Source: Gautieria morchelliformis
Taxonomy: Eukaryota; Basidiomycota; Agaricomycetes; Gomphales; Gomphaceae
Assembly: GCA_015179125.1 (NCBI GenBank)
Contig: WHVA01000030.1
Coordinates: forward strand, 248,001 to 312,000
Length of the DNA stretch: 64,000 bases
Reading direction: 5' to 3'
Of the stretch, positions 35,324-46,600 are shown piece by piece. Below the pieces are notes generated by a model. The model ran no database searches. It saw only the letters and a program-made list of their open reading frames with translations, and was not told where the DNA came from. The translations under genes were made by a program, and so were the position numbers. Position 1 is the first letter of the stretch. Every line of letters starts with the position of its first letter.

Positions 35324-36777
35324 TGTTTTGGAACACTTCAAGACTTTGGTGTTATGGCTAACACTTCAATCTATCAGAATGTGTCATTTACAAGACTCAA
35401 AGAATATCAAACAATGCTGCAGCACAACCCTGGAAATAATTAATATTTGTACCTTGGTTGCAATCCGTGTAAAAGCTAGTCCAAGTTAATACAGCTGGAA
35501 GGCAATGTGTTTCTTAGCAGCACTGAACAATAAACTAAAAGACTGTAGGTTTGAGGGCACTATTGGGGTCCCAGCATATTCCAAAATATGAGGGAATGTG
35601 CTTAGCAGGCAAGGTTATAAATGGACTGACCTGATAATCTACCAACACACTGCAATTAAACGAGAGGCAAAGAATAGAATCTAAAGCGGCTTTTACAAGC
35701 AACAGGACTTGACTTGTGAAAGATATTAACCAGGAAAATCAACTAATCAACTCTCTCAGGTATTGGAGTGCAAATGGCAAGACTATCAATTGACAGACTC
35801 ACTCTGTAGAATTTCACCTGGACGATTAGTCTAGGTGGCTAAGCAGTAAAGTAACTACCATAACCCTAGCTGGGGTTAGCAGCTTAGTAATGGACAAGTC
35901 ACACAAGTCATGTTTAGGACAGAAGCAGTAGATTGCTAGATTGGATGATCTCCTAGGGGGTCAGAATGGCCTCCTTTTATATTGTAAATTACACAGGATT
36001 ATGTAAAATGGGGAGCTTCTATCTATTAGGTGAGTGATGTGATAAGTAAATATTGGCACAGCTAAAACACACCCTTGTAACTATTATGGTGTGTTTGTGC
36101 AAGGAAATTAAGAATAGATAGCCAATCACCTTCCCTGATTTGCACTGCTCTGCATAGCCTTACACAGCCCTGCATAGCCAGCCTGCACAGCCCTATGACA
36201 TCAAGGGTCCTATTTCAGGGGCTGTAACCCTATGCTTGGAGACTCATTGTCCAATAAGATTGGCTGAATCTATACCCTAGTTTTGGATCTGCATATCATT
36301 GGGCAGTCTTGCACACAGCCTTACACAGCCATGGTTGCTATGAAGCAAGTCATGTGTCTGCTGAGTTTGAACTATATTTAAGTGTATAGGCTTGTGTAAG
36401 CTGCACAGGATATTTTCAATCTCACCAGCCGAGATTGAATGAGCCAAGATGTTGGAGTTGTGGGTGTTTGAGGATGTGCGGCTTTGAATTAGTGCATTTG
36501 AGGATCATTCCGGTTGGAGTTTGAATTTGAGCGCTGATGACAAAGTTATGGACACTCAGGGGTTCATAGCCTTTGTCAAGCAAAATAAAGTAGTTTTGAG
36601 CCAGGGAAGTCAAAACAATTGGCGAAAAAATGTAAGAAAATTCAAGGAATATTCTAAAGACAGTTCCCCATCAAAGCTGCATGTATTGGCTGATGTTAGG
36701 ATGGGAAAAATGGTTTTTACAGGCTTTTTAATGCTTTTTTTTTGAGATTTTCTGACTAGTAAGACAGTTCCTACACA
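35324..36777 (+). mobile_element. Solo LTR A, 1454 bp, inserted in the LINE
   Basis: Starts TGTTTTGGAACACTTC and ends GTTCCTACACA, giving the TG...CA ends and short inverted termini of an LTR. The flanks are GTGGA (35319-35323) and GCGGA (36778-36782), a 5-bp target duplication with one change. It closely matches copy B (59386-60858) by eye over its length, and copy C (52296) has similar ends. There is no internal coding, so it is a solo LTR. It separates the ORF1 and ORF2 pieces of the LINE, so it inserted after the LINE. Confidence 0.85.
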
Positions 36778-36782
36778 GCGGA

Positions 36783-37083
36783 CATTGTTTGATTTACCCA
36801 GAGTGTAGTCTGCGTCTGCAAATGTGAAAGGTGTATATGTCTCAAATTTACCAGTAGCGTATTCTTCTTTGAATGTTTGTGCTTCGAAGGCGGCCCTTGC
36901 AGCTGGACATGCATGGGTCCAGCTGGGGTGCTCCCCTTGGCAGTTGGCGTATTTGGGCTTATCTACGTTGCAATGCTGACCTGTGGGGCATGGGTGCTCA
37001 TGAGAGCACGAGTGATTGGATGTGGTATGGGGTCTGGTGCAACGGCTGCATTGTGCCTCCCCTGTACACCCCGCCACACCCAT
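36783..37083 (-). pseudogene. LINE ORF1 zinc-knuckle fragment
   Basis: Minus-strand translation carries Cys/His motifs CSRCTRPHTTSNHSC and HPCPTGQHC typical of the zinc-knuckle end of a LINE ORF1 (gag-like). It runs to the LTR A boundary. Only the C-terminal part of ORF1 exists. Its upstream end joins directly to Harbinger-like transposase coding sequence near 37085, which fits a 5'-truncated LINE insertion. Confidence 0.7.
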
Positions 37084-37084
37084 T

Positions 37085-37640
37085 GGAACTTCATCCCATG
37101 AACCTTCTTGTAGCCTGTATAGGCCAGTTCTTGGAACATGCCAGGATCACATGTGTGCCATATGGTGCAGTCAATGAACCCAAAGAGGGAGTGTATTGGA
37201 GTGCCAAACTTGTAGAGCACATTGGCATAGCATTAGAGAGATAGGGGGGATACAATGCCAGTCTGGTCCCAGTTGAGAAGGTGGTGCCAGGTATACTCAA
37301 TGAAACATGCGGTTTCATTGGTGATCTCTGATATCGCTGGTTGGGGGCGTGCATATTTTATGGCCAAACTCCACTGATCCTCTGGGCTGCGAAGACAGGC
37401 GTAGAGGAGGCCAATACATTTGATAGCCTCAGCTTGGTAGCCTTGGTGGGTGATAAGAGGATTGGGCAGTAGCATCACTTTGACAAGCTCCCTAAGCTCA
37501 CCAGCAGTGAACCTAGGCATGGCTTCCAGTGAGCCACATGTTTTCCTGCACAACTTATGATGGTGCTTACCTGAAATGCCAGATACACTCTGGCTCCCTC
37601 AACCCAGGAAGATAGTTGTCAGAGATTTGTTCACCTCCTG
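37085..37640 (-). pseudogene. PIF/Harbinger (HARBI1-like) transposase fragment
   Basis: Minus-strand frames contain FGFIDCTIWHTCDPG and YTGYKKVHGMKFQ, the characteristic first-aspartate region (xDCT...) of DDE_Tnp_4 nucleases, preceded by SPEDQWSLAIKYARPQPAISEITNE. Coding is broken by two frame changes. The remainder of the catalytic domain (second Asp and Glu) is missing because the LINE sequence begins at about 37083. Confidence 0.75.
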
Positions 37641-38936
37641 TTTTGTGGTGAGGTTCTACAGTATGTTCAGGAGTGACCGTAGCCAATGGAGAAGGAACAA
37701 TAAATGACACATAGCAAAAATGCACAAAACTCCACACACACGTCTAATTCATCTCAGCCTTAGCCATCACCTCAGCTCAGTTCATGCAGACACACCACCT
37801 TTCCATCAAAGCCCTCATCAGTTCATTATCAGTTTCACCATGCCATCTATCAGATCATCTTCAAATTCTATTCCTCTTCAGTCCCTGGACTCCCCTACAT
37901 ATAATATAGCATCACTATGGTCACTTGACTCAGAAGATATTCGACATCATGCAGAGCTTCATAATATTGTTCATCCCCAGACACCCTCAGCAGCTTAGCT
38001 TTTGACAAAGCATCCCCACCCATATTTTCCAATGTCCTTTGCCATGGAAGATTCAGTATTTTTCCAAGATTCACCTGAACCATTTATATTTCTTGGATAT
38101 ATGGGAAAGGTTTCTTATGATGATGAAGGAAAAGAGGAATACGAGGCAGAATTTAGGGCTCCATACCCCAAGTCCCCCTGTGTTGATCATTTTTAATCTC
38201 TATCGAAAAGCATCATGAGACCATATTCGACTTCCTCCCCCTCGTATCTTATCATGGGAGTGGATCAAGGAGAAACTTAGGAGTTATTTCTGTTGGTGAT
38301 TTTTCATCCTCCTGCTCATGACTCAGTCCATTCAACTCACTCTCTGACTCACCTTGAAGAAGATAGATAAGCATATGACTTTGGATTGGTGGACTATTCC
38401 TGTGTTCTTTTATATGACTCATTTTTTTATCACATGACTCACACAGTTTCCTTTCTTGCTAGTTCTTTCCTATCATTACTCACTATTGTTCTATCTTTGG
38501 ATCTTTTATTACTCATTCTCCATACTTTACTGACTCATTACCCCTATCTGACACATACTCACTTACTTTTGCTATTGTCATTTCTCCATTGTTTTCCCTT
38601 TTGTACTTTGTGCTCTCACACTGACTCAGACTGCTCAGTCAGCCCCCTACCTACTCCATTGTATCGTCTTGCATCATTATGACATCGTTGTAGCTTGGGG
38701 TTGTGTATATAAAGGCTCAGTCTATCTGTACAATAATCAAGTCAAGTCCCCTCTCTTTGGGCAACCCAGTCAAGGCCTTGTCACAGGACACTGCCACTGG
38801 TCATGGTCACATCACATGTGTCACATCAGAAATCAAAGTCACACTCACAGTTATGCTCATAGATATAGTCCCAGCCTTGAATGACTGCACTACAGACCAT
38901 CCATAGCAGAAGGGCCATTGCGTGCAAGCTAATAGG
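37641..38936. other. CT-rich non-coding DNA with a TATA-like motif
   Basis: The plus strand is rich in CT and TCA-type words. A short frame (37840-37998) and another (38002-38196) show no recognisable domain. TATATAAAGG at about 38704-38714 resembles an LTR promoter. No repeat ends were resolved. Confidence 0.35.
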
Positions 38937-39316
38937 TGTTATTCCTATTAGTGAATATTTAGCGGTTATTAGTGGAGTTCCATCGGCCAAGAGAGGAAAA
39001 GATGTTGTGAAACCGGTGATACTTGACCGATGCCCAATCCCCTTCGTGTCATCTTGTTTCCATGTGTCAACCATCATATGCTACTTGCTCCCTCCATGTC
39101 TTTCGTCCCTTCATTCCGTTTCCTATCGTCATAACACAACGGGCTCTGTAGTATAAGTAGCCTACGCTTGTACAACGACCTCTCAGCTCCTGCTGAAGGT
39201 CTAGCCAGGGTTTTCATACTAGGCCTCTGCACCAATAGGTTATGGGCCCCGCGCTCTGAGCTATATCCCACATACCTCACTGCTCTTGAACCAGCAGACT
39301 CTGGCTATTCCGACAA
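38937..39316 (+). repeat. Putative 5' LTR of the copia element
   Basis: The block starts TGTTATTCC and ends GACA 53 bases before the gag ATG, with TATAAGTAG at 39152-39160. There is no second copy in the window because the element's 3' end is missing, so the limits are inferred from LTR-like ends and the promoter position. Confidence 0.4.
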
Positions 39317-39368
39317 AACCGTCGACTACATATCATATCCCCCATACCTGTCGTATCCACACCCAACC

Positions 39369-40241
39369 ATGGCCAACACGACAACCTTGAAGCTATTGTC
39401 CACCATCGAGAAGTTTGATGGGACAAACTGGGACAGCTGGGCCTTCTCACTGAAAGCCGCGCTCATGTTCATTGACGCGTTACGGATTGCTGAAGGAACC
39501 GAATCACCTCCCTTGTTGAGCACCCCACTGACTGATGATGAGCGCAGACGATTCGACAACTGGGAGAAATGCTCCCGACAAGGCCTCTCCCTACTACTGG
39601 TCTCAGTAAAGCCCTCCGTTCACCAGTCCCTTGACATGACAAAAACCATAGAAGAGAATTGGGGTAATCTCAAGATGACTTACGGAACGAGGACCGGCCT
39701 AAATCTCTGGGTCGACTATCACAGATACACTACCATGACTTTCTCACACGGCACCCAACTCACTCAGCAGATCGACGAGATGTCTGAGCTGAAGAACTGC
39801 ATCATTGCAGCGGGCTTAGCTATCAGCGACCTACTCCACACGCTCAATGTGCTCCAGGCCCTACCCTCATTGTACAAAATCGTGCAGCAGACAATCCTTG
39901 CCACCATAACCGACTTTTCCAAAATCGACTGGGCGAATACTTGGAGTCACATCCTGTCCGAGGAGCTTCGACAGGGCTCACAACCGAACGCGAACACCAT
40001 CCACGCGAAGTTGAACGTCGGAAAAGACAAGTGCAATTACTGTACTGGTACTGGACATTGGGAAAAGGACTGCAGGCGCAAGGCTCGTGGCCTCTCATGC
40101 GAAGAAGCCCAGTCTGAAGCGTGGAAAGGGAAGGGAAAGAAAAAGGAGAAAAAGGAAAAGGAAACGGCCCCCTCAGTGAGCGCTGTTATATCCGACAACC
40201 CTGACTTGGCGCTTCAGAAGCACCTGTATCTACCACCATGA
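39369..40241 (+). CDS. Copia-type gag, 290 aa
   Basis: ATG at 39369, stop at 40239-40241. The N-terminus has the copia gag motif FDGTNWDSWAFSLKAAL; a zinc knuckle C-x2-C-x4-H-x4-C (CNYCTGTGHWEKDC) lies near residue 220, followed by a Lys-rich tail. Gag packages retrotransposon RNA. The next frame starts at 40238 and overlaps this stop in the four bases ATGA, in the -1 frame. Upstream TATAAGTAG and possible LTR fit. The gag frame is open throughout. Confidence 0.9.
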   Translation: MANTTTLKLLSTIEKFDGTNWDSWAFSLKAALMFIDALRIAEGTESPPLLSTPLTDDERRRFDNWEKCSRQGLSLLLVSVKPSVHQSLDMTKTIEENWGNLKMTYGTRTGLNLWVDYHRYTTMTFSHGTQLTQQIDEMSELKNCIIAAGLAISDLLHTLNVLQALPSLYKIVQQTILATITDFSKIDWANTWSHILSEELRQGSQPNANTIHAKLNVGKDKCNYCTGTGHWEKDCRRKARGLSCEEAQSEAWKGKGKKKEKKEKETAPSVSAVISDNPDLALQKHLYLPP

Positions 40242-41008
40242 CCTCCAACAACACCGCCTGCTTTTATATTGCATGTGAATGCAAGTGGATGCTGGACTCA
40301 GGCTGCACTGACCACATCACAGATGATATTTCTGATTTCTCAGAATACTGTTCACTTCCCGCACCAAGGTGCGCTTACTTCGCTGATAAGACGACCTTTG
40401 TTTTATACATCGGTTTAGGCACTGTCACCGGATCAACAACAGTCAATGGCCAAGAAAAGAATATTACCCTCTATGACGTGCTGCATGCACCGAAAATTGG
40501 AGGAAGGTTCTTCAGCATACTAAAGATCGACTCAAAAGGGTTTTCGACAACTTTTTTGGGCTCTAGAGCTGAAATACCAAAGAACAGAACTGTCTTTGCA
40601 GAAGGACGGGTCCTTGGACAGCATTACTGGCTCTCACTACGAGCCAACGCTCCATCTGTGTCACAGGTCCACACCACCCCACTTCACATCCTCCATGCAC
40701 AGCTTGGACACCTCTCTTGGACATCTTTGCGACACATCGACAACAAGATCGAGTCAGGTACGAGACGCACATTAGCTACATGCGAAGGCTGTCTACTGGG
40801 GAAGTCAACCCGACGAAAGTTCATTTCCTCGTCTCATCGCTGCACTGAACCCTTTGCCCTTGTCCACATGGACCTAGCAGGCCCCATGAACACCCGCTTG
40901 ATCCAAGGCCACTACTACCACTTCATTTTAGTTGACGACTACACACGCCACAAATGGATTTATTTCTTTTGGGGCCAATTCACGGGCCTATATACCAGTG
41001 CCACATGA
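40238..41008 (+). pseudogene. Truncated copia pol: protease and integrase N-terminus
   Basis: The frame gives the aspartic protease box WMLDSGCTDHI, then the GAG-pre-integrase segment with HAQLGHLS and CEGCLLGKSTR (HHCC zinc site), and the first integrase acidic motif MDLAGP followed by LVDDYTRHKW. It ends about 12 residues later in unrelated DNA. The rest of integrase, RT and RNase H are absent, so the element is 3'-truncated. The -1 overlap with gag may be termination-reinitiation or a frameshift; no obvious slippery heptamer is present in the 35-base shared window. Confidence 0.85.
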
Positions 41009-41380
41009 ATATATAATCAACAGTGCATTGCTGCACCCACACCCAGGTCCTGATTGCGCTCATGCTTGAAAGCAGTTATGGTTGATTATACGCTGCAATC
41101 CCAAGCCAGCAGGCTTTTATGCATTAATGTAATACCCCATGCCAATGAGTGTACCATGTGGTAATTGTGCACTATGGGCTCATACAACTATAATCAAACT
41201 CCAATTAACCCCAAATGTGAACATCTCCAATTTTATACACGAATTAAATACTTTCGGTCAAAGGGTATCAAGCAAGCAGTCATGAGGTAACTAGAGAGCA
41301 CGTACTTAGGCGAAACGCACTGCTGATGCAAAGGAACGGTGTATATGATTAAAGTCCTGAAGCACTGCACAACTTGTAAT
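41009..41380. other. Unassigned DNA at copia breakpoint
   Basis: Between the end of copia homology and the 3' end of the minus-strand gene. No repeat family or gene is seen. Confidence 0.4.
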
Positions 41381-42786
41381 TTATATCGTCTCCTTTCCCA
41401 TATCCCACTCTCTCACCGCACCTTTCTTTGTATATTCAATCGCCATAATTCCCTTCCCGTCCTCGGCCGACGCACTCACCATCCCTTTACCTTTCTTCCC
41501 CCGTCCTTCTTTCGCATTGTCGGATGACAAACCTAACCGCTCCAGCCTCTTCTTCTCCATACGATCCTCCCGTCGCAGCCGTATGAGTTCTAGCATTGCG
41601 TCCCAGCCTTCGAACTGTGCATTGTCAACTAGTCCTGTTGCAGGAACATCGATAGTAAGACCCGAAGATGATGACGCGAGAGGAGCCACGTCAAGTCGAG
41701 GATCATAGTCCGGCGCGAAATACTTGTCCATTTTAGAAGAAATCGGAGTCGGTGATGGGGGACGAGTTGGGATTCCCAATGTGGGCTTTGGAGACTGTAT
41801 CGGTGACGTTTCGAGTAATGGCGAAGCTGTTCTGCTAGATATCTTGGGTTCCACCAGGTCACGACTGGGAATGCGTGAGGGGGACCTTGTACTACGACGT
41901 CGATCTGAATGTATCGAGTCGTCGCGTGACGAACCCGTGGGAGTGGACGAGTTTTCCCTTCGAGGAGAGTATGAACCATCGCGATGACCAAAACCTGAGT
42001 CGGTATCTGAAGGCTTGTGCCCAGTGTGAGAATTCGAGTTTGAATGCGAACGGCGGGTCGATTTCCCTTTTTCACGCCGAGGTGAACGTGAGCGCGACGC
42101 AGTATAATGATGCCGCCGAACCCTAGAGCTGCCATGGCGAGAACTTCGATAAGACGAGCCAATTCTGCGTTGATATTCGTCCTCATCTTCATCCCAATAC
42201 CGCTTCCTGGTGGGCGATTTCGACGTCTTCTCCTTGGACCGAGAATGATATTCTCTGCGTTCTCGCCTTGTTCCCTCGAGAGGTCTGTCTCTGTCTGCCC
42301 CAGGCCGCCACCTATCTCCGGTAATATCCCGTCTGCCACCAGACATCAACCTCCTAAGTCTATCCTGTGCTGCCTCATCAGCACGGGCCCGGCGCTCTCT
42401 GCGTTCCTGTTCTTCTCTTTCCTCCTTCAGCTCAGCAGCAGCAATGGCTTGCGAGCGCTGGATCGCTTTGTTGTGATCATCCGTACTCCGGATTATCGAC
42501 GATAAGAAGCGTTTGTTTGCGCGCGGAACATTGCTGTCCGTCCTTTACATTGGAAGAGATACATTCAATGTCATAGATTCAACATATTAGTTGACTCAAC
42601 TCACACAGGGAGATACGCGCGTATGCCATCCTGTTTATATCGCTCCGCTTTCTGCTTCGCTTCTCTGAGAATAATCTCACCAATGTGGCGGTCGAGTTCT
42701 TCGTCAGTGACCGTCTTGGGAACCGCAGCACCCATTGAAGCCCGCACTAAATCAGACACGACACTAGACAACGACGAGCTAGACAT
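41381..42786 (-). CDS. Conserved basidiomycete RS-rich protein, 447 aa
   Basis: Minus strand, exons 42786-42605 and 42542-41381, intron of 62 bp (GTGAGT...TAAAG); 448 codons including stop. The N-terminal 110 residues are helical and charged (DEELDRHIGEIILREAKQKAE...RAYLPVTDSNVPRANKRFL...DDHNKAIQRSQA). The middle is Arg/Ser rich with repeated RSPRR-type dipeptides. The end contains MDKYFAPDYDPRLDVAPL and FEGWDAMLELIRLRREDRMEKKRLERLG, conserved in proteins I know only as basidiomycete hypotheticals. RS content suggests mRNA processing. It lies between a broken copia element and a CACTA transposon, yet both exons are fully open, so it is probably a live host gene. Confidence 0.8.
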
Positions 42787-43180
42787 TAGAGACAGAGGGG
42801 GTGTTCTTTGTGGCGATGGTCCCCTGTGGGCGTATGCATAGCCGCCTTGATTGTCCTTCGACGATCGATGCTCAAAAAAGGGTATTACTGGTGGGTTGTG
42901 TTAGTAATCGGGACGATGATACGGCCGAGGCAGAGCCGGCACGCACTTAGCCGGAAGTTCGAGAGCGTTCTCGACTCCGGGATGCTGGTGCACCGGCACG
43001 GCATCGGCACAGCATCAGCTCGAAGGATTAGTAACATAGGAGCATCGTATTTACTATATAAGGACAGATGATCTTGAGTAGAGCGTAGAATAACAGTTTT
43101 ATTATAACTCCTTCGTTCCACAGGTTGTCACAAAGCTTCAGCCTCCAGACCAAACCTGGCCAGAATCTGCCGGCTCAGTC
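42787..43180. other. Spacer upstream of the RS-rich gene
   Basis: Probable promoter of the 42786 start and left flank of the CACTA element. There is an alternating GC-rich stretch near 42900-43030. No further gene seen. Confidence 0.5.
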
Positions 43181-43625
43181 CACTGTAGGAAGAACAGGCA
43201 CTTAAAATAAGTACTTTATGCACTAGTACTTAATTTCAGTAGTTTTTTTCACCCCAAAATCAGTGTCAAAAAAATTAATTTAGCTACCACTAAAATTAAG
43301 TACATTTAAACACTTAAAATAAGCCAGCCCATATCGACGGGTAGACACATCAAATCACCAAACAAACTGAGTGCTGCGAGCCCTGAGACAGCAAATTCAC
43401 TTACTAGGTTAGGATAAGCAAGTCTTAGTGAGTACAACAAAAGAATTATTGCATTGTGCATGGCGAATTGTTCGTGCATCAGCTTGAGAGCACAGGGACT
43501 TGGGAGTCTCAGAGAGTAAGGGGAGTGTTTACAATAGTGCAATTGATGTGTAGCGACAACGTAGCTTACTGGAGTAATATAAAATGATGAGAATGCAAAG
43601 AGAAAAAGAAAAAAAAAAAACGCAC

Positions 43626-46600
43626 CTATTCAAACTCAACTTCCCGTTCCACGAAAACAGTCCTGGCAAAGTCCCCACTGTGGTCAACAATTCCCCATTC
43701 ATTCCCACGCTTGACTCGTCCAACTACGCATTCGACCGTACGCAAATCCACAACAACAGGGACGGTGGTCTCCAAATACGTGGTCAGCTCGTGAGTCGCA
43801 TCTTTTCCACCTGTTGAACATGGCTGGATGACTGCTAAAAGATATCGACGGGGCTCCTCAAGGTCGAGTGTACGTGACTGCAGCATGACGACATCGATGA
43901 TGCAATGTAGCTGTCCATAAAATATTTGCCGAACATATGCTGGCCAATTTTGGCCATGGCGATTGTTAGCCACCATCAATGTATACTGTAAAAATATGAT
44001 GAGCCATAAAATTTTCTCCATGATTTAGAAATTATGCATTACTCACACAGACAAATGATGAATCACGGCAGATACGAGCCTGAGCTTCGCTTATGGCACA
44101 GCTGGCTCGAATTTTGTCGCCACCGTTAGCAATACAAACTTTTCCCCATCTTGTCATAATCGAAGGTAGTTTGGTGGCAATGACATTGGCGGGGCAGTTG
44201 AACAGCTGCACAAAGTATAAAGTGATTCTTCGGTGAAGGTCCAGATCTGGCTGAAAAGCAAGGTTACGAGGTGAACGTAGGACTGTATTAGGAACTAAGA
44301 GGCCTCAATGTGTTAGCGGCACGCAAAAGGGGTGTCAGATCAAAGTACGCACATTCCGGGTAGACATGCTCCATCGCGCTCACAGCTCCTTCTATGGCCT
44401 CCGGCGTCAGCATCTCATCAACTTGCGTATATAGGACCTTGAGCTGAAAGAGCTGCGCTGCACGTGTGACGTACACCGACAGTGTGGCATAAGGGTGAAG
44501 CCGTGAGGTCACGCGCGATCCCAGTTTGCCGCAATATCGTTCCATTGGGAACGCCCAAGTCGTCCATGCAGGGCCACAAAGACGTATGTAGTCGGGAACA
44601 TGCAGGAGCGCATGAATATTGAAAGTACATGCAGGGATATTCTTTTGTTCATAACGGTAATATCACCTGCCAGCCGCGGTTGCTTCAGAACACAAACTGA
44701 GTACAAAAATTCATAACGCACCTTTCATATTGTTGGACCCACTTTACGATAGAATTATGTAGTTTTTGCAATGCTTCCTCGGTTATGGTGAACTGAAGAC
44801 ATGTCTTGATGATGCTGACAAGATCGCAAAAGTGATCGTAATATTTGGGGTTGGGGAACCGATTCCGTAAGAGGATGGGGCCTAAATACTGCACCCAGAA
44901 TGACCAGAATTCTGCTTTATATTTGGAGTTGGTGATATCTGGCATGGCGCCGACAAAATCGGAGGGCATCATCTTGTAAGCCTCGGCGGTTTCACGGCCT
45001 ATTTGTTCCCATATATGTGGTGCTAGGCGGTATCCTGGGTCAGCAGGTTCAATGTTCTTGAAGTGGCCCAATCCTGTCCAGTGCTCTTTTAGTAATGGAC
45101 AGATATTTTCGAAAAAAAGATCCATTATGTCGTGTGGAAAAGAATCCGGCAGACTGAGTGACTTGAGGCGCAAAAGCCGTGATAATCGGTTGACTCCATA
45201 GTGCATTCCTAGCTTGTCACAATGAGTCGATTCAGCAGACAAGAGTTCGGTGAGATGTGTGATATGGACATTGTGTGTGCGGAAAGGCAGGTTGTTTGGA
45301 TCCCACCCATCATCCCTGCGCTGTCCTGGTTGTCATGGCGTCTGTAATGCGGGATAGTAGGTGGAGCTTTTCTTCCCTGGCCGTTTGATCTTAACACGTT
45401 CGCCTCGGATCAGACAGAAACGACACGGGCAATAAGCCATATGCCCTCTCAAGCATAGCAGCTTGGACATAGCTGGGAGATCACCTGAAAATAAAATGAG
45501 ATATGCATGCAAGTCAAAGTGCTCATCGGTTGCGGCATCGTATGTGCGTATTCCACAAGCAAGTCGATTGAGTTCTTCAATTAGGGGCACTAAGAAGGAG
45601 TCCAGGCACTTGGGGCCATTGGGACCAGGGATAACCATGACAGGAAGCAGATTGTTGAGTCGGGTGCGAACCTCTGATGTGATGTTGTAATTTGTTAATA
45701 ATACCGGCCAGGCCGAGTTACTCTTCTTTTTCCCTAGTGCTGGTCTAATAGCAAACACCTTGAATATGTTAGTGTAAATCATCCTGTATTAAATTGACAA
45801 TTTACCTGAAACCCGTCGGTCGACCCCCCGAGCGCAATATCACGAGGATCGGAATACTTGTGGCCGAGTGTTTCACCTTGAACTTCAACATGCCAATCCA
45901 GGAGACTGCGGTAATGGGATCCATCAAAGACATCGTTGTATTCCCCTGGCGTGTGAGTGTATTGACTTCTATATTTGAGCCGTTCGATCATTGAGCGGCC
46001 TTCATACCACCCCTGTGTCATGACCTGTCTATTTCTCTTACCCCACTGTCTCTATGTTCCCTCTCGTCACTCCCTAGCATCTTCGCCAGAGTTCGCTGTA
46101 CCCACCAACCACTCCCCCTCTACATCCACTCTACCTGCTGTTCGCCCCATTCTCTGAACCGCTATTCACTGCTCGCGCATTTCGCCAGCAGGCACGCCAT
46201 CAAATATGATCGATACCATTCACCCGGCATGATGGTTCATCATTAACCCCATCATCTTCTTAATCCAACCCCATTGGGTGTTTGTATGGCCAAAGTGTGT
46301 TCACAGGACGTCCCTTCCATAGGTCATGCGGGATCAACCCAGTAAAAGAAGAGTCTGTGCAGGGTAGTGTGTATGCGGGTCCCAAGACATGGTTTTGTCC
46401 ATAAGTGCCTTCGCCACCTTTATTCTCCGTCGTTTCATGTTCGCATTCTTCCCTCACTCTATTGTATGTTTATTCCATCTACTTAGTATCATGACTGCGC
46501 ACCCCTATCCGACCCTGACTCACGACGGCCCCTTTCCTATTTGCTAATACCTTACGAGCATTCGATATAAGTAGTTTACATTCGCATGTATATTCTCCAG

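Noticed and set aside
38386..38682. 98-codon Ser/Leu/His-rich plus-strand frame
   Set aside because: Translation of CT-rich DNA; no start context or homology.
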